From assembly GCF_030463535.1 (NCBI RefSeq), contig NC_132887.1:18395358-18459357 (forward strand): 64,000 nt of DNA, written 5' to 3'. Within the stretch, counting starts at the first letter, position 1. Each line of letters begins with the position of its first letter. The notes beneath the pieces were generated by a model that searched no databases, had not been told where the DNA came from, and was given only the letters and a program-made list of their open reading frames with translations. The position numbers and the translations under genes are program-made. This stretch comes from Salminus brasiliensis (taxonomy: Eukaryota > Chordata > Actinopteri > Characiformes > Bryconidae). This document shows, piece by piece, positions 49,909 through 62,830 of this stretch.

Positions 49909-52900
49909 CTGTATGGCCAAAAAAAAAACAAAAGGGACATTAACTCAGACCCATAACACACAGCTCAAAAAAGGGGTTACGTGTTTAGTCACATTCAACC
50001 AAGAAATATGGGTTTTATCAAGCAGAGGTCCTCCTAGGGCAGCGGTACGAAGTCACCACTGGCGTGGAATGAGTGCACCAGATCTGTGTAGAGGATTAGA
50101 CAGGCCTGACGCAGGCTCCAGCCAGCAAGGGAGATGACTGAAGCACGATGAAAAACACAGGCTGAGGTCATAAAGCAGGATCAGCAGTAAGGTGGGAAAC
50201 GAAAAATCAGCTTCAGATACAGACAGACAGACAGGAAACCCTGCTGGAAATGGCAGGCATTAACAGGCCTGTTTGAGGATGGGAATTCTTCATGATCAAC
50301 AGAGTCTAACAAATCAAGCCTGGGGTGATAGAAACAGGATGGGCAGGGCTGCATTCACAGAGAACACAAAGATGGAATAACGAGTGCCCGTAACACAGTA
50401 CGAATGTACAAGAAGCCTAAGCCTCTAGCATGCTAATGCAGCGTTCCTGGAGAAAGCTGAGCGCCAGTGTATGTATGTACACACGTGTCCCAGTGGACCT
50501 AACCTCTGGGACAATGGCCTCCGTGGCAACCGAAAGCAACACTCAGTCTACACAATAGGCAAGACCTAACAGGCTCATATGACCTTAACCCCTCATTCCA
50601 GCACATACGTACACAGAGATAGGGGCAGTTACATGGGCAATACAACGATTCAGGCAGTACAGGAGCCCGGTCACTGTACACAGTGCATGGGTGTGGTGGA
50701 AAGCAGAAAAGAATAAGCATTCACTGAAGCTTAAAGTTAGGATGTGGAAAATGTTCCCCACAGAAAAAAACAAGATTACAGATCAGTAAGAGTTAGAGAG
50801 GGGTGCAAAAATGCATCAAAATGTAAATGTAAAATCATGGCTGTGGTACTGTGGAAATGTGACAATGCAATGGTGGAGAACACATTGCATTGTTTGAGCA
50901 CCAAATCTTGCAAACACCCAGCAACAATCACCAACCCCCTCTCAGGTCACTGCTAAAATATAATTTTTACAAAGTACACATTTGACCGTGTTTAGCACTG
51001 CTTTTTTCCCCTCCGTTTAAACCCTAAAGGTTTGGGAAACAATACTAAAATTTCACTAATCTCTTCTCAATTTAAGCTGCCTCTGATGCAGCACTTAATT
51101 TACACTTCAGTAAGGTGCATTAGAGCCCCCTCGGGTACTAGGGGTTGAGGTAGCTAGTCATCCATTACAGCAAAACTGGATTAGCTTGACAGCTCTACAT
51201 GGAAAAAAATCACACCCTATTAGAGCTGCCTCGGATCCACTTTAGGTCAGCAGCCTAAAGATGCTAAAGTCTCAGTGCAACAACACTCACTACTAGACTA
51301 CTGTCATAGTTTTCTCAAATCTCAATATTTTTGTTAATATTACTAGGCCAAACAGCGCACGGTGCTCAACTGACCCATCTATGACAGACTGTCGTTTTAT
51401 GTTGTGTAATTGAGTTAATGTCAGCATGAAGGTCTGATTTGTTCCTTTCCTTTGTCTTTTGTCTAAATTTGGTGCAACGAGAAAGTCCAGCTTGGCAGCA
51501 TAGCATTCCAAACTTACCGTTATGAAGTGAGCGTAAACAAACTATGGTACAAATCCCCATTAGTTTGAACAGGAATTTTGCCAACATTCTGTAAAGCCTG
51601 TCTAACTTCCCAACAGCTGTGGTGAAGGAGAATATTTGTGGGAGGAGCCCGAACAGGATCTCTGGGCTCTCTGTACATTAACGTGCAAAAGTCAGTTAAA
51701 GTACAAATAGAAAGATTATGGGAACACAAACAGAAACAGACCAACAGATAGACTTACAAAAAACAGACAGAGCAAAAAATATTAGTACATGTATGAATGC
51801 ACAATGGAGTGTCGACAGAAAAATCTGGGAAACAAAATGTGTCGCATGCATTCAGGATAAATCATATAATCACACAGAACCAATCTGCTGCTGAGATTGG
51901 TGCTGTGGTTCCTATGACATCATCTTAAAATCTCTGGCCTCCCTGCAGACCCCCAACTGACAGCTTAATCTGGCCCTGAGAGGAACGAGTCCCGCAGGAG
52001 GGCTTTGTGTGTGGTAGCGGATGGGGACCGCTACTCTCCCTGATTACAATGGAGGCTCCTCAGCTGAGGCCCAGGCCAGTCCAGCACTGGCTTTGTCAGG
52101 TAGGGCCTTCTGAATGCTCCATTTGTCCCTTCTGTCATATGCTCAACTTTCCTTGCTCCCAACACACACACACACACACACACGAATACAAATACTCTAA
52201 ACTTCTCAAGATCACCTCCTCTCATTACTCTCATCAGTGCACACATCCACATCACATTTCACTGCTCCATAAAATTTAAACAGAAAATCTGAAAAGCAGT
52301 TTTCAGAACAGCAGATGTGGCTTGGATGTCTTTATCTGGGGTCTCGTAAACTCATAATTGCATGATTACCCATTCACAATCAGTGTTTCTTGGTTTAAAG
52401 AGGCCATTTATTTATTTCCATAAAAATAAAGTCTGATCAGCAACTCATTGCAGAAACACAGTTCAAACAATTCCTTGCCAGACTGAATGGGAGTCACATC
52501 CCGAGTTATGAGGCTGTGAAGACGAGTCAACATACGCTTCTTGCCCTGTCAAACCAGTGGATTCCCGCATCAGTCTATTAGTTGGCGTCAAAATGTCCAA
52601 TGGAAACTCCTGTTTTGCCTCGTTGTTTTGCCTCTCGTTGTTTATATACCATTTTATTCATATATTCCGCTACTTTTATGAGGACTTTGGTAAAGCCATT
52701 TTAAGCACAGTCGTTCACATGAGTAAAGGGATGTTTTTAAGGAAAAGGAAAATTACGAATCTCATTTTTTTCAGGTTTAGGGTCATCTCTTCACACACTG
52801 CTCTGTCATGCGGGAATACTATAGCGAGATTATACAGAGAACTTGTATGTATTATCATCTTACATGCAAGTGCCTTTAAAGATGGAATTAAAAAGATCTG

Positions 52901-53839
52901 TAAAAATTGAGAGGTAAGGTCAAATGTACCTTTTCAGAGCCATTTGTAGCTGAAAGGTGTTCCTGAAAATACACTGGATGCAGTATTTTAAAAGTATAGA
53001 CAGAAGGACCGTATTTCAAATAATGTCAGAATAGAATTTGTGTAAGATTTGAACATTTGATGCAACCAGTCTATTAAGACGTATTACTACAGAATCTGAA
53101 ATACTTTACCCGTACCCCTAATGGTAATTAAAAAAATCTCTCGCAAACAATTTCCCCCACAGCTTTCTTCATGGACATCATTTCATTAATTGCTTTAGAT
53201 CTGGCATAATCCCATCATTCGTTTGTGTTCAGGACCACTGGCCCGAGACCGTTTCTTAGGTGACCACGCACCACAGCACTCAGGAGAGCTTTTACATAAG
53301 ACACCAGCGGCTTCATCTGACAGCACAGGAGCATCTGCTGCTTGAGTAGCCAGCAAGGGTACAATCAACTAAGCGCTTCCATGTCCCAATGCAGGAGACA
53401 ACAGAAAACAGAATTACCCTGTTTGATAAGACAGCCATAGCATTATGAGCTGTCTAATATCACTATGAAGAGGCAAGACATCAACACCTTCCTGCTATTC
53501 GAGACGATTATTATGAGTTCTACCAACCCCTTAGCAGGCTCATTACTGACAGAGAATCATATGCCAGACCAGGAGGCATTTGTGTGAGCTAGCTTCAAGT
53601 TACAGCTAACAGCTGAGCACAGAGAAGACTGAGGAGGATCAGATATCGCCCTGCATCTTCCACTACCTGGCCGCTAACCAGGGCTGCTACAGTAAATTTG
53701 GTCGGACTGCTTGAACAGCAGGCTTGTCACTGTTAATTACATGTGTAATAAAGTATTTTAGGTTTTATTGCACCCCTAATATATATATATATACATATAT
53801 ATTGAATATAGTAATGCATGCATGCATGCATATGTATAG

Positions 53840-54140
53840 GGTGAGACAGATAGAGATGGAGAGATTAATAGAAAGAAAATGATAGGGAGAGAAGTATAAT
53901 GGATGGATGAAGAGAAAAAGATGGTATCTAGAAAGAAATAACATAAGTGCATAGATGGATAGAGAGAGATGGGTGGAGAGAGACAGGAAAAGATAGATGG
54001 ACGGATGAATGAATGGATATAGTAAGAGAGAAAGAAAGCTGGATAGATGGACTGAGAGAGACAGATGGACAGAGAAAGATAAACGGACAGGTAGATGGAT
54101 TAAGAGAGAAAGCAAGAGATGGATAGAAAAGAAAGAAACA
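53840..54140. repeat. imperfect GATA/GATGGA-rich simple repeat
   Basis: About 300 bp dominated by GATAGA, GATGGA and AGAGAGA words, purine-rich on the plus strand. The minus-strand open frame (Ser/Leu/Phe-rich) is a product of this composition. Confidence 0.75.
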
Positions 54141-54326
54141 GTCATAGGATGGGAAAAAAAAGTAATACACTGAGTAATACAACACCCTACTACCCGTCTA
54201 AAACAGAGAACGACTGTAAATTTAATATCAGTAGACAAACAGATGGCCCTCATCTAAGCACATACTGACAGCAAGAGAACGACCTAAAGCTGCAGTTATC
54301 AGACAGCTAGCATTACCAACCAGAAG

Positions 54327-54329
<3 letters not shown>

Positions 54330-54392
<63 letters not shown>
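54330..54392. repeat. (CA)n microsatellite
   Basis: About 31 CA units. Confidence 0.95.
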
Positions 54393-54396
<4 letters not shown>

Positions 54397-57300
54397 TTTT
54401 AATTATTAACGAGTGAAGATCCATTTCTCAATGCAGGAGAGGTGTAAGCGAAACTTAAGGAGTACACTCCTGTCGTATCATTATGAAAACATCAAAAGCA
54501 GCACTAATATTGTTTCCAGTGAGGGAAATACAGTGACACCAGACACAAAAGCCTATAGAAGAGATTAATGATAAGAATTTGTAGAATGTTGTGTTTGGCT
54601 GCCCTGCTTCACCTGTACAGCTTCAGTCTGTGACACCAGAGCGCTCTTTAAACAACATTTTCCACATTTACCCTTTTCATTTCAGGAAAACAGAGTGGAG
54701 GGAGTGAAGATCAATCCCGGATCTCCCCATCCCTACAGACAGACTGCAACTGCAGCATGGAAAAATGGCATGGAAGTAAAGTTCATTTGTGCTATGCCAT
54801 TGTATATCATGACCTTATTGGAAAGTTTCCTCGGCAGCCAAAAACTTTCATGAGACAATTTCCTTTGCTTTCACGAAAAAAAAAGAAAAGAAAAAAAGTA
54901 AATCGCAATTAGAACAGAGTTGTGCCCTCTGTCTGATTTTGGGACCATCTGCCCATTCTTTTACCCTCGTTTTGTTTTAGGATTGGATTGGATTCCTTTT
55001 TTTGTCCTCTGCTGACATCTGATTTCCCCTTTTCTGCTGAAATCAGCCCAAAGCCAAATCACATCAATACCGATATGCCATCACTAGGTCACACTTTAGA
55101 TTAGATATAGTAGTTTTGCACAATTTAACTTAGTTGCAACCGAGTGGTAAATCTGTCATATTTAATCTCACTAGTTCTTCCCCCGCCCTTCAATAACTAA
55201 TCCAGCCTTTTCTGTTGGAATCAGCCCAATGCCAATCCCAATCAATACTGAAATGCTATCACTAGGTCACACTGTTAATTAGATTTGATTAGATTAGATA
55301 AGTAGCAGTTTTCTGCAAATAAACTAGTTGTACTAGAGTGGTAAATCTGTTATTTCCAACCTGACTAGATCCCCCTCCAATATCCATCCCAGCATTTTCT
55401 GCTTGAATCAGCCCAGTACCAATTCCAATCAGTAATTGGAATCAGTAACTGATTGCCTCTAGGTCACACCGCTGATTAATTGTAGTGGCATTGTGCAAGT
55501 GAACAGTAAATCAGTCATTTCCAACCTGACTACTTCTTCTCAATTAGCTACAAGAAGATGGCCCTGCTGGGCCACACAGTATTTTAAACCTAGAGCTCAA
55601 CGCTATATAGCAACTCTAAACAACAGTTGCCTGATTTTCTCATTAGGCTCAATAGGTTTATTGTCAACGCTCAATAAAGCCTGTCTGACCTGGAATCAGC
55701 TGCTATGAAAAACACATGCCGATTAAACCCTTACCCATAACATTCATTAGGAGCCAAAGAGGAAAAGGCAAGGCCTTAAAATGTGAAGGGTGGAAAAAGA
55801 AAAAAGGGAAAGTGCACTTCAAAGATGAAAGGAGGGGATGGAGGAGAGGGATTGTGGAGGAGAGATATCAGAGAAAACCTCCCCTAGCAGTGCTTGCCCC
55901 ACCCTCCACTAATCAATAAGACAGCAGAGGCTCAACACAGTACTGTCAATCACTAAACTCCCTTGAGCTGTTGGGCAATAACGAACTCTCTCGTTGTGCC
56001 GTGGCTATGGGAACTAACCCGCAGACCTGTTTGTGCTTCCAAATTCCATACCGGAATCCCAGACTGGCGCACAGACGGAGAGAGGATAAGGAAAATGAGG
56101 TCAAACCTCCATAACTCCCTCTACAATAAACTTCTTGTGTATTAACAACTATTGTGAGCTTTTCAAAGCATGCTTGGTCCCCTTCAACTGCTTCCTCTCA
56201 GATTTCCATTCTGAGCAGATATGTTGAATACCGGGCAAAGACATGGAATGCAGGGCAAATGGACACAGCTTTATCACAAAGAGGGTGTAATAAAAACAGC
56301 CAGACTAGGATAAATACAACATTCTGCTATAAAAAGGCCACTTTGTGTTCCACTCTGAGACTCCGGCACTCCAGACAGTGTGGAAAGGAAGAGAGGACAA
56401 AGGTCGCTACCGAGAACGACTGCCGACACCGCAGTGCACACAGTAATTCACACGCAAACACACCCTCCAGTACGGGGGTTTCCTGCTCACTATGATAAGC
56501 GCTTGACTGGTGTTTGTTTACTTTCTGCAGGTACAAACGTACAATAACAGCAGGATCACGCCACTGCTTTTTATATGCATCCAAGTTGTAGGTGTTGTAA
56601 ACACCTGCGGTTTATCATGTTTAGTGGTATCTGACACATAATTTGAGTCCAGATGGCCACTGGGTGAGGGCTGGAGGTAGGCATCTATGCAAATATATAA
56701 CGACTGACATGGGCAAAGATTATTATGTACAGTACAGACTTCTGGAATATAGGCCTTCCCACATTTCAATCTGAAGTACGCAATACAGTATGTCGCAAAA
56801 ATCCTATTCATGTTGGATTGGTTTATTAGGAGCAGCAATTACCTGTCCTCTCACATCCAGACTCATCACAGGACAAGTGGTTTAGTACCAGAATGTCTGC
56901 GTAACATGGTCCTATAAACACCTTCACAACAGTTGCATTTAAATGTGTGAAGAGACACACAGTTCGGAAAGCATTAGTTTCAAAAAGGTTTCATATCATA
57001 ATTTGGAAAGCTAAGTTAATATGTACATGACAACCTCTGATACTCAGATCTAACACTAAATGCAGTTTCCAACATGAAGAGACATCTGCCAGGATAAACA
57101 AATAGATGTGAATCTGGATGGGACTATAATCAAAATAACTACATAAATAACAAATACATTATATATAAGAGAGCATTACCACAAGACCCCATGTAAACTG
57201 AATCCCAAATCCTGTCCCAAATATGGATAAATTAGTTCATTTAAATATTGCCGAACTTTTCCTTAAGGAAGTCCAGGGTCACTCAGTACGCACATAGATA

Positions 57301-57999
57301 TTATACAGCACCTGGCTTTGATAAACAGATGCTCCTGGTGTCAAAACTGAACAAATCCATACAGTGGCTGAGAGCAACCATGAGAAGCCAGGAACCAAAC
57401 CTTTAAATACATAAGAAACATCATAATATTACAGATTTTATTTGACTGTTTTTGTGTTTATTCTACTGTTATATAGTGTTTTTACTGACAAAGACACTGG
57501 CATTGCCAAGATTTTCAATGATTTAGTCTTAGGTGCCCAAAATTACTGTATAATACTGTAGACCACCACCATGTCCTGCATGCCTGCGTGGAAAACTGAA
57601 TTGTTGGAAAAGGCTGGAAAATGGCCATGCAAAAATTAGTCATGACTGCTTTTGGTAAACTCACACACATTTCATAAGTGGACCTCAGGGGAAAAATAAC
57701 TGAAAAATACAAGAAAAATGTGGGATAAGCATTAACATGAATTTTCCAACCCCTGTCTGAGATTCAGTGCATCGAATATGATCAGGATGTACTTTCCATT
57801 GGCTCCCTTTACAAATGTGGGTTTGTTGAGAAGCTGTTGCCAGCATATGCTCTTACATCATCCATGACTCCCATAGGCAGAATCAAATTCCAAACAACAT
57901 GAACCACTTTTTTGGAGCCAGATTCATTCAACACCTTGAGGGCAAACAGGAAACTGGAGAGAAGAATGCTGTATTCGTACAAACTAATCAGGCAGAAAG

Positions 58000-58510
58000 T
58001 GAAGGCAAATGTTCCTGCACCAACATCAACACAAGTAACACATGGTCAGTGGAGGACACCCTGATAAAGACCCTCCCTGCTACAATGACCTATATTGGGA
58101 CCCAGCCTGAGGGCTGTCGTTCAGCGAGCAGTGATAGGAACGCTCCTGCATAATCAATATTCAATCCACCAGTCCATTGCTCGAGGGGGTCAACTCACAG
58201 CAATTAGCATTGACACACACTGTAAGAGTGAGTCAATTTCTGCGATAATTGCATCCATGTCTTTCCTGTCCGAATGTCTCAGCTAGAGCACCATGTTGCC
58301 CCCAATAGCTACAAATGACCTGAATGAGTAGAAAAGGGCCAAAAAAATTTAACAAATCCCTGTGGCTGCTTTGGCCCTGTTCTCCAAGCCCTTTTTTTCA
58401 ACCGGCTGATTCTTTAAAGTCCCTGCCCCGCCGCTCGACTCAAAGCCCTTTCAAAGATGCCATAGAAGCCCTAGCTGGACTTGGGACAGGGGTGGGTCCA
58501 GAAACATGAG
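58000..58510. promoter_or_regulatory. possible conserved non-coding intronic block
   Basis: Complex, repeat-free sequence with homeodomain-like words (CATAATCAATATTCAATCC, GCAATTAGCATTGACA, GATAATTGCATCC), unlike its low-complexity neighbours. Called on composition only. Confidence 0.25.
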
Positions 58511-59069
58511 GAGAATCTGAAACACCACTGGTCTGACATAAGAGTGCCAAATGTCAGGATGAATCACAACACACAATGAGGCCAGGTGAGGGCTGAAGGC
58601 ACGTGACTGTGAACTCACATCGGGCATGCCACAACTCCCTGCTACATGGGCTTCTCAGGAGACAATAATGCTTGTGTGATCTTCCTACGAAGTGCTACAA
58701 ATACAGACAGGAGAGCACTGTAAAGTCATGTCAAGACTTATCAAACAGATGAACATGGGTAGCACATGGAGGAGGAGGGCAAGGAGGAGTTGTCGTGCTC
58801 TGAAAACCCAACAAAAACAACTTCCAGAGTAATTTTACAGTGCATCCGTTTCACAAAAGGTTTCTCAATAAGCTGCATAACTTAAGCCGATACCTTGTAT
58901 AATCCTCACTTTTTGGCACTACTGAGATATCCTGCATTGTAAAAATGCCCATTGAAGCTGCCATGGTAGCAGGAAGCACCCTCCCACCACCACCATTGTG
59001 TGTTTTGAGGTGGACACACAAACTTTCACTGCACCTCAACTCGGGCAACAAATGGTTAGTGAGTGAGCG

Positions 59070-59400
59070 AGCGAAAAGAGAGAAGAAGGAGGAGGAAGTG
59101 GAGAAGAAAGATGGAGAGCAAGAAAGTAAGGGAGGAGAAGGTGGAGGAGAAGAAGAAGGGAAAAAAAGGTAATGGATAGAAGACTAATGAGAAGAAAAAG
59201 AGAGATAAGACGGAGAAAAAGGAGATAATTGGTGAAGAAAGGGTGGGGGTGAAAGAAGAAGGAGAAAGTGAAGGAGCAAAAGAAGAAGTAGACGGAGGAG
59301 GCGGATGAAGAAAAGAGAGCAAGACACAGAAGGAAAAAGAGGACCGGGGGCAGTGAGACAGAAAGACAGAGAGAGTGACGAACAAGAAAGACATTCCAGA
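59070..59400. repeat. polypurine tract
   Basis: About 330 nt almost entirely A and G on the plus strand, with few interruptions; polypyrimidine in the ccdc88c pre-mRNA. Open frames rich in Lys/Glu or Ser/Phe/Leu here are compositional. Confidence 0.85.
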
Positions 59401-59557
59401 CTCTGTGGCAACCCCCTGGTCACTTTCTATTGACCCAGAGTAGCTGACCCCTCCTCTCTCTCCCCCCTGCACTCCCACCCCAGCCTCCATTAAACAAATG
59501 CAGTCCTAGGATCTCCCCCCAAGAGGGGAGACAAGCTCGTCAGACTCAGAGACTACA

Positions 59558-59560
<3 letters not shown>

Positions 59561-59607
<47 letters not shown>
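59561..59607. repeat. (GT)n microsatellite
   Basis: About 23 GT units. Confidence 0.95.
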
Positions 59608-59610
<3 letters not shown>

Positions 59611-60654
59611 TTTATGATCACACCACCACCAGCACCATCAGAAGCAGCAGCAGCGTATCTACCAGGTCCACCGTAAAAGAAGCCTCCAGACAGAGACACA
59701 CTGAGCCAGCAGAGCCTCTCTAAATCTCAGGTTTAACTCATTTTCTTTAATCATTTACTTTTAAAAAGCGGTTGGTCTTTGGATGGGACAAGTGTGGTAC
59801 ACATGCCCTGCTCAGAAGAACCAGATGTCCATCAAAGGAGCGAGAGAAACCACACTAAAGACTACAATCCTTCCATATGGCAGTTAAAACAACGAGGATC
59901 CTCCACCCAGCAGCAATCTGGAACAGAAACAATGACTGACATCGGCTCCACAATAGAGGCCACACCAACACAGCACCCCCCTCCCCAAAAAACAATATAC
60001 CACACTGACCCAGTTCTGCTTACTAACACAACTTAGCGGCTAACGCTCATAGTCAGTTCCACAGGGAATAAGATGTGTACCAGTATTTATGGGGAGGAAT
60101 GTTCAAAGACTAGCAATGTTCCTGGAAGGAAGGCACATGCATACTGATCTGAATTTATATACCTAGTTTCTTGCTATATGCAATAATAGCAGTTGATTTG
60201 TGCTCCTGAGTCACAAGAATATGTAGTTTATTATCAGCATGATTGCACTAGGCAATTGCAGTATTGTTCTTCTTGGGTCTTCTTCCACACATTTTTGTCC
60301 TGTTAACTCTGGCAGCCATTTGAGCTATTGACGGTGTATACAGCTTTGGGATAAGTAAGCATACAAAAATAACTTCTGTGGCCAAAACACTCCCACAGGG
60401 ATGCACAGAAATGTGTCCATAAACTTTTAGCCAAAAATTCAAACTTCTCCATAGGTCATATATATTTTTTTTTTTACAATAACCAAATCTTAAGACTTCG
60501 ATCTGACCTCAGTTTTTGAAAAATTACAAAAATGTAAAAAAAGGAAAGCCAGGTGCCAATAGATTCATGATCTGCTCGACAAGCTGTCTCGCACTCTCTG
60601 TGCCCTGTGTGTATTTGTCTCTGTCAGCAATGAGTGCAAATTAAGGTAGCTTAA

Positions 60655-60705
60655 TGCATTATTAGAAGGAGTGTACACAAACATTTGGACATATAGTGTA
60701 GGTCA
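60655..60705 (-). mobile_element. end of a GTGGACACC-family element
   Basis: ACAAACATTTGGACATATAG is the inverse of the family terminus, preceded by the inverse of TCCTTCTAAT. Only the end is recognisable. Confidence 0.5.
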
Positions 60706-62309
60706 GCAAACACAGTGATGGGGGAGATGGAGGGCCATGCTACCCATAGAGCACAAAGCCAATTGTTTTCTCTAGGACTCCATGTCACGGAGGGCTGTGG
60801 CATCATTGGAACAGCGCCAGATTTCAGAAAAAGCCCTGCTATTCGTGAAGCTGGTATGTTTTCCTTACCTTCACTTCAAAAGTACTAGCACTCAACACAA
60901 GCGAGTCTAACATGCAGGTCTGAGTTTTGGTGTGCAAGTGGAAAAAGATGGTGCTCTAGCTACGACAGATTATGTTACACAAAGAGCGAGGCAGGCTTGC
61001 GTCATGCAGTTGGCTTAGTTACAAGTTACAAGATACTTGTGCATAGGGATACTCATTTGATCAAGTTTATTCCTTGCACACTTACATTCACTGAGCGGCT
61101 ACAGAGCTTCTTAAACCAAACTCTGACGCTGTGCCAGACCTGAGGTCTATATGGGTTAAGTTGCAGAGCACTCAGATCAGCTCTGCAGGCAATGCTATGT
61201 TAGGTTATGGGAGCTGCAGGAAAAGAAGGATGCAGTAGAGGAAATATGCTGGGGAGGACAGAGGAGAGAGAAATATGAGGGTTGAACACACACACACTTA
61301 CAAAGGCTTTGTTTCAAGCTTTCCCACGACAGCACGTCTCAAGAGGGCCTTTCTAGTGCTCTGGACTGGAAAATGCACATTTGTCTGTACCTTCCTGAGG
61401 TAATCAGAGTGGCAGAGTGAGGCTGCAAGTGAATGTGAGGCAGGTAAAGAAAGACATAGTTGACATATCAGACATCTGAATGATAGAACAGGGGAAAAGA
61501 GAGGGAAAGAGAAGATGGGGAAGAAGAAAAAGTAGGAAAAAGGAAGGAAAGAAATCAGCTGAGGAGTGCCAGTGGCTCCGGTTGCAGTCTCTAGGGCTGT
61601 ACGGGTGGGTAGCAGTGGAGAAACTGTACACCTCTGGGAACACCACATGTTACTTGGCCTATGAGCAAATAAATGAACAAAAGGTAGCTAGCAGGCTATC
61701 TAGCAAAAGAAAGAAAGAGAATTATTTACATTAACAGCCCCCCCCCAAAAAGAAATGCTTTTTTGTCTGATGTTAAAAAATAATTACAAGAGCAAAGCCA
61801 CGTTTACAAGTTAACAGTAGCCAAAAACAGTATAGCGTAGATAGCCCATCAGAACAGTACATGCTTTGCCATTAAGTCAGTTATGTAGAATTACTTCATT
61901 TTTACTTCATTGTTTATTTATTTATTACCTAGCATTAAAGATTTAAAGCTAGGTCATTTTGAAGTTACAAAAAAAAAAAAAAAAAAGAAAAAAGAAAAAG
62001 AAATCCAAAACAAAAAATCCAATGTCAGCCAATGAGCAAATAAAAGAAATTGAGTTAACAGGCTAACCAGCCAAATAAAGTATATTAAATTAAATAAATA
62101 AAAAATAATTTCTACTAGGATATAACATTAGAAAAATAACAACATTACAGGTTCACCCAACCCACAATATAGTTGTTTAGTCACATTGGCACATTTCTAT
62201 CTAAAAGTTGTGATTTTGGTATACACTGAACCTTCAAGAAGGTTTTTTTCATTCTAAAATAATTAAAAACCAAATAAAATCTCAACTACATTTGTGAATA
62301 CCTATACAG

Positions 62310-62830
62310 TAACCAATGGCCAAACTAGTCCACCAGTATGACCACATTGTGGTCAACCAGTATGACCATCTTGACCACTACCAATTTAGTCAACTTCATC
62401 AAGCTGGTAAATCACCCAGCTGAAAAGTCTAGCTCAAGACCAGCTTTTGCTGGTGGTTGATTTCAGATGGTTTTAAATGGTAAAGATGGTTGCATAGCTG
62501 GTCATTCAGGCACAAACATCTCATACTAGTAAGCCACCCGGTTAAGCGGTCCATAATCAGCATACTGTGTGTTGCATTTGACTTTGGTCATGTTTGCTCA
62601 CCGACAAGCTTGGTCACGGTAATCACGGTTATTTTTTTCAGCATTTTTTTTTCAGCAGGGCAGCCAGTCCATCAAACACTGAAACACTACTCTGGTGAAG
62701 AGCTAAGCTGGTCAACCCGCTTGACTAATAGCTTGCCTAATATGCTTACTAGCACAGAGTATGTTTTCCCCTGGATTACCAGCTTTTCAACCACCCTGAC
62801 CCTCAAAAACCAGTTTAGACCATTCGAATC
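62310..62830. repeat. CCAGC/GCTGG-rich dispersed repeat
   Basis: Repeated words such as CCAGTATGACCA, GACCAGCTTTTGCTGGTGG, AGCTGGTCA and CCAGCTTTTCAACCACC, on both strands, as in a common fish repeat built from CCAGC/GGTTG modules. Confidence 0.55.

Noticed and set aside
53765..54253. 162-codon minus-strand Ser/Leu/Phe-rich frame resembling a membrane protein
   Set aside because: Composition follows from the GATA/GATGGA-rich simple repeat; no conserved domain.
56840..56885. Possible minus-strand exon with donor GGACAG|GTAATT
   Set aside because: The upstream frame does not match the missing HOOK-domain exons or any recognised protein, and no good acceptor was seen.
59056..59490. 144-codon Ser/Phe/Leu-rich minus-strand frame
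   Set aside because: Product of the polypurine tract.
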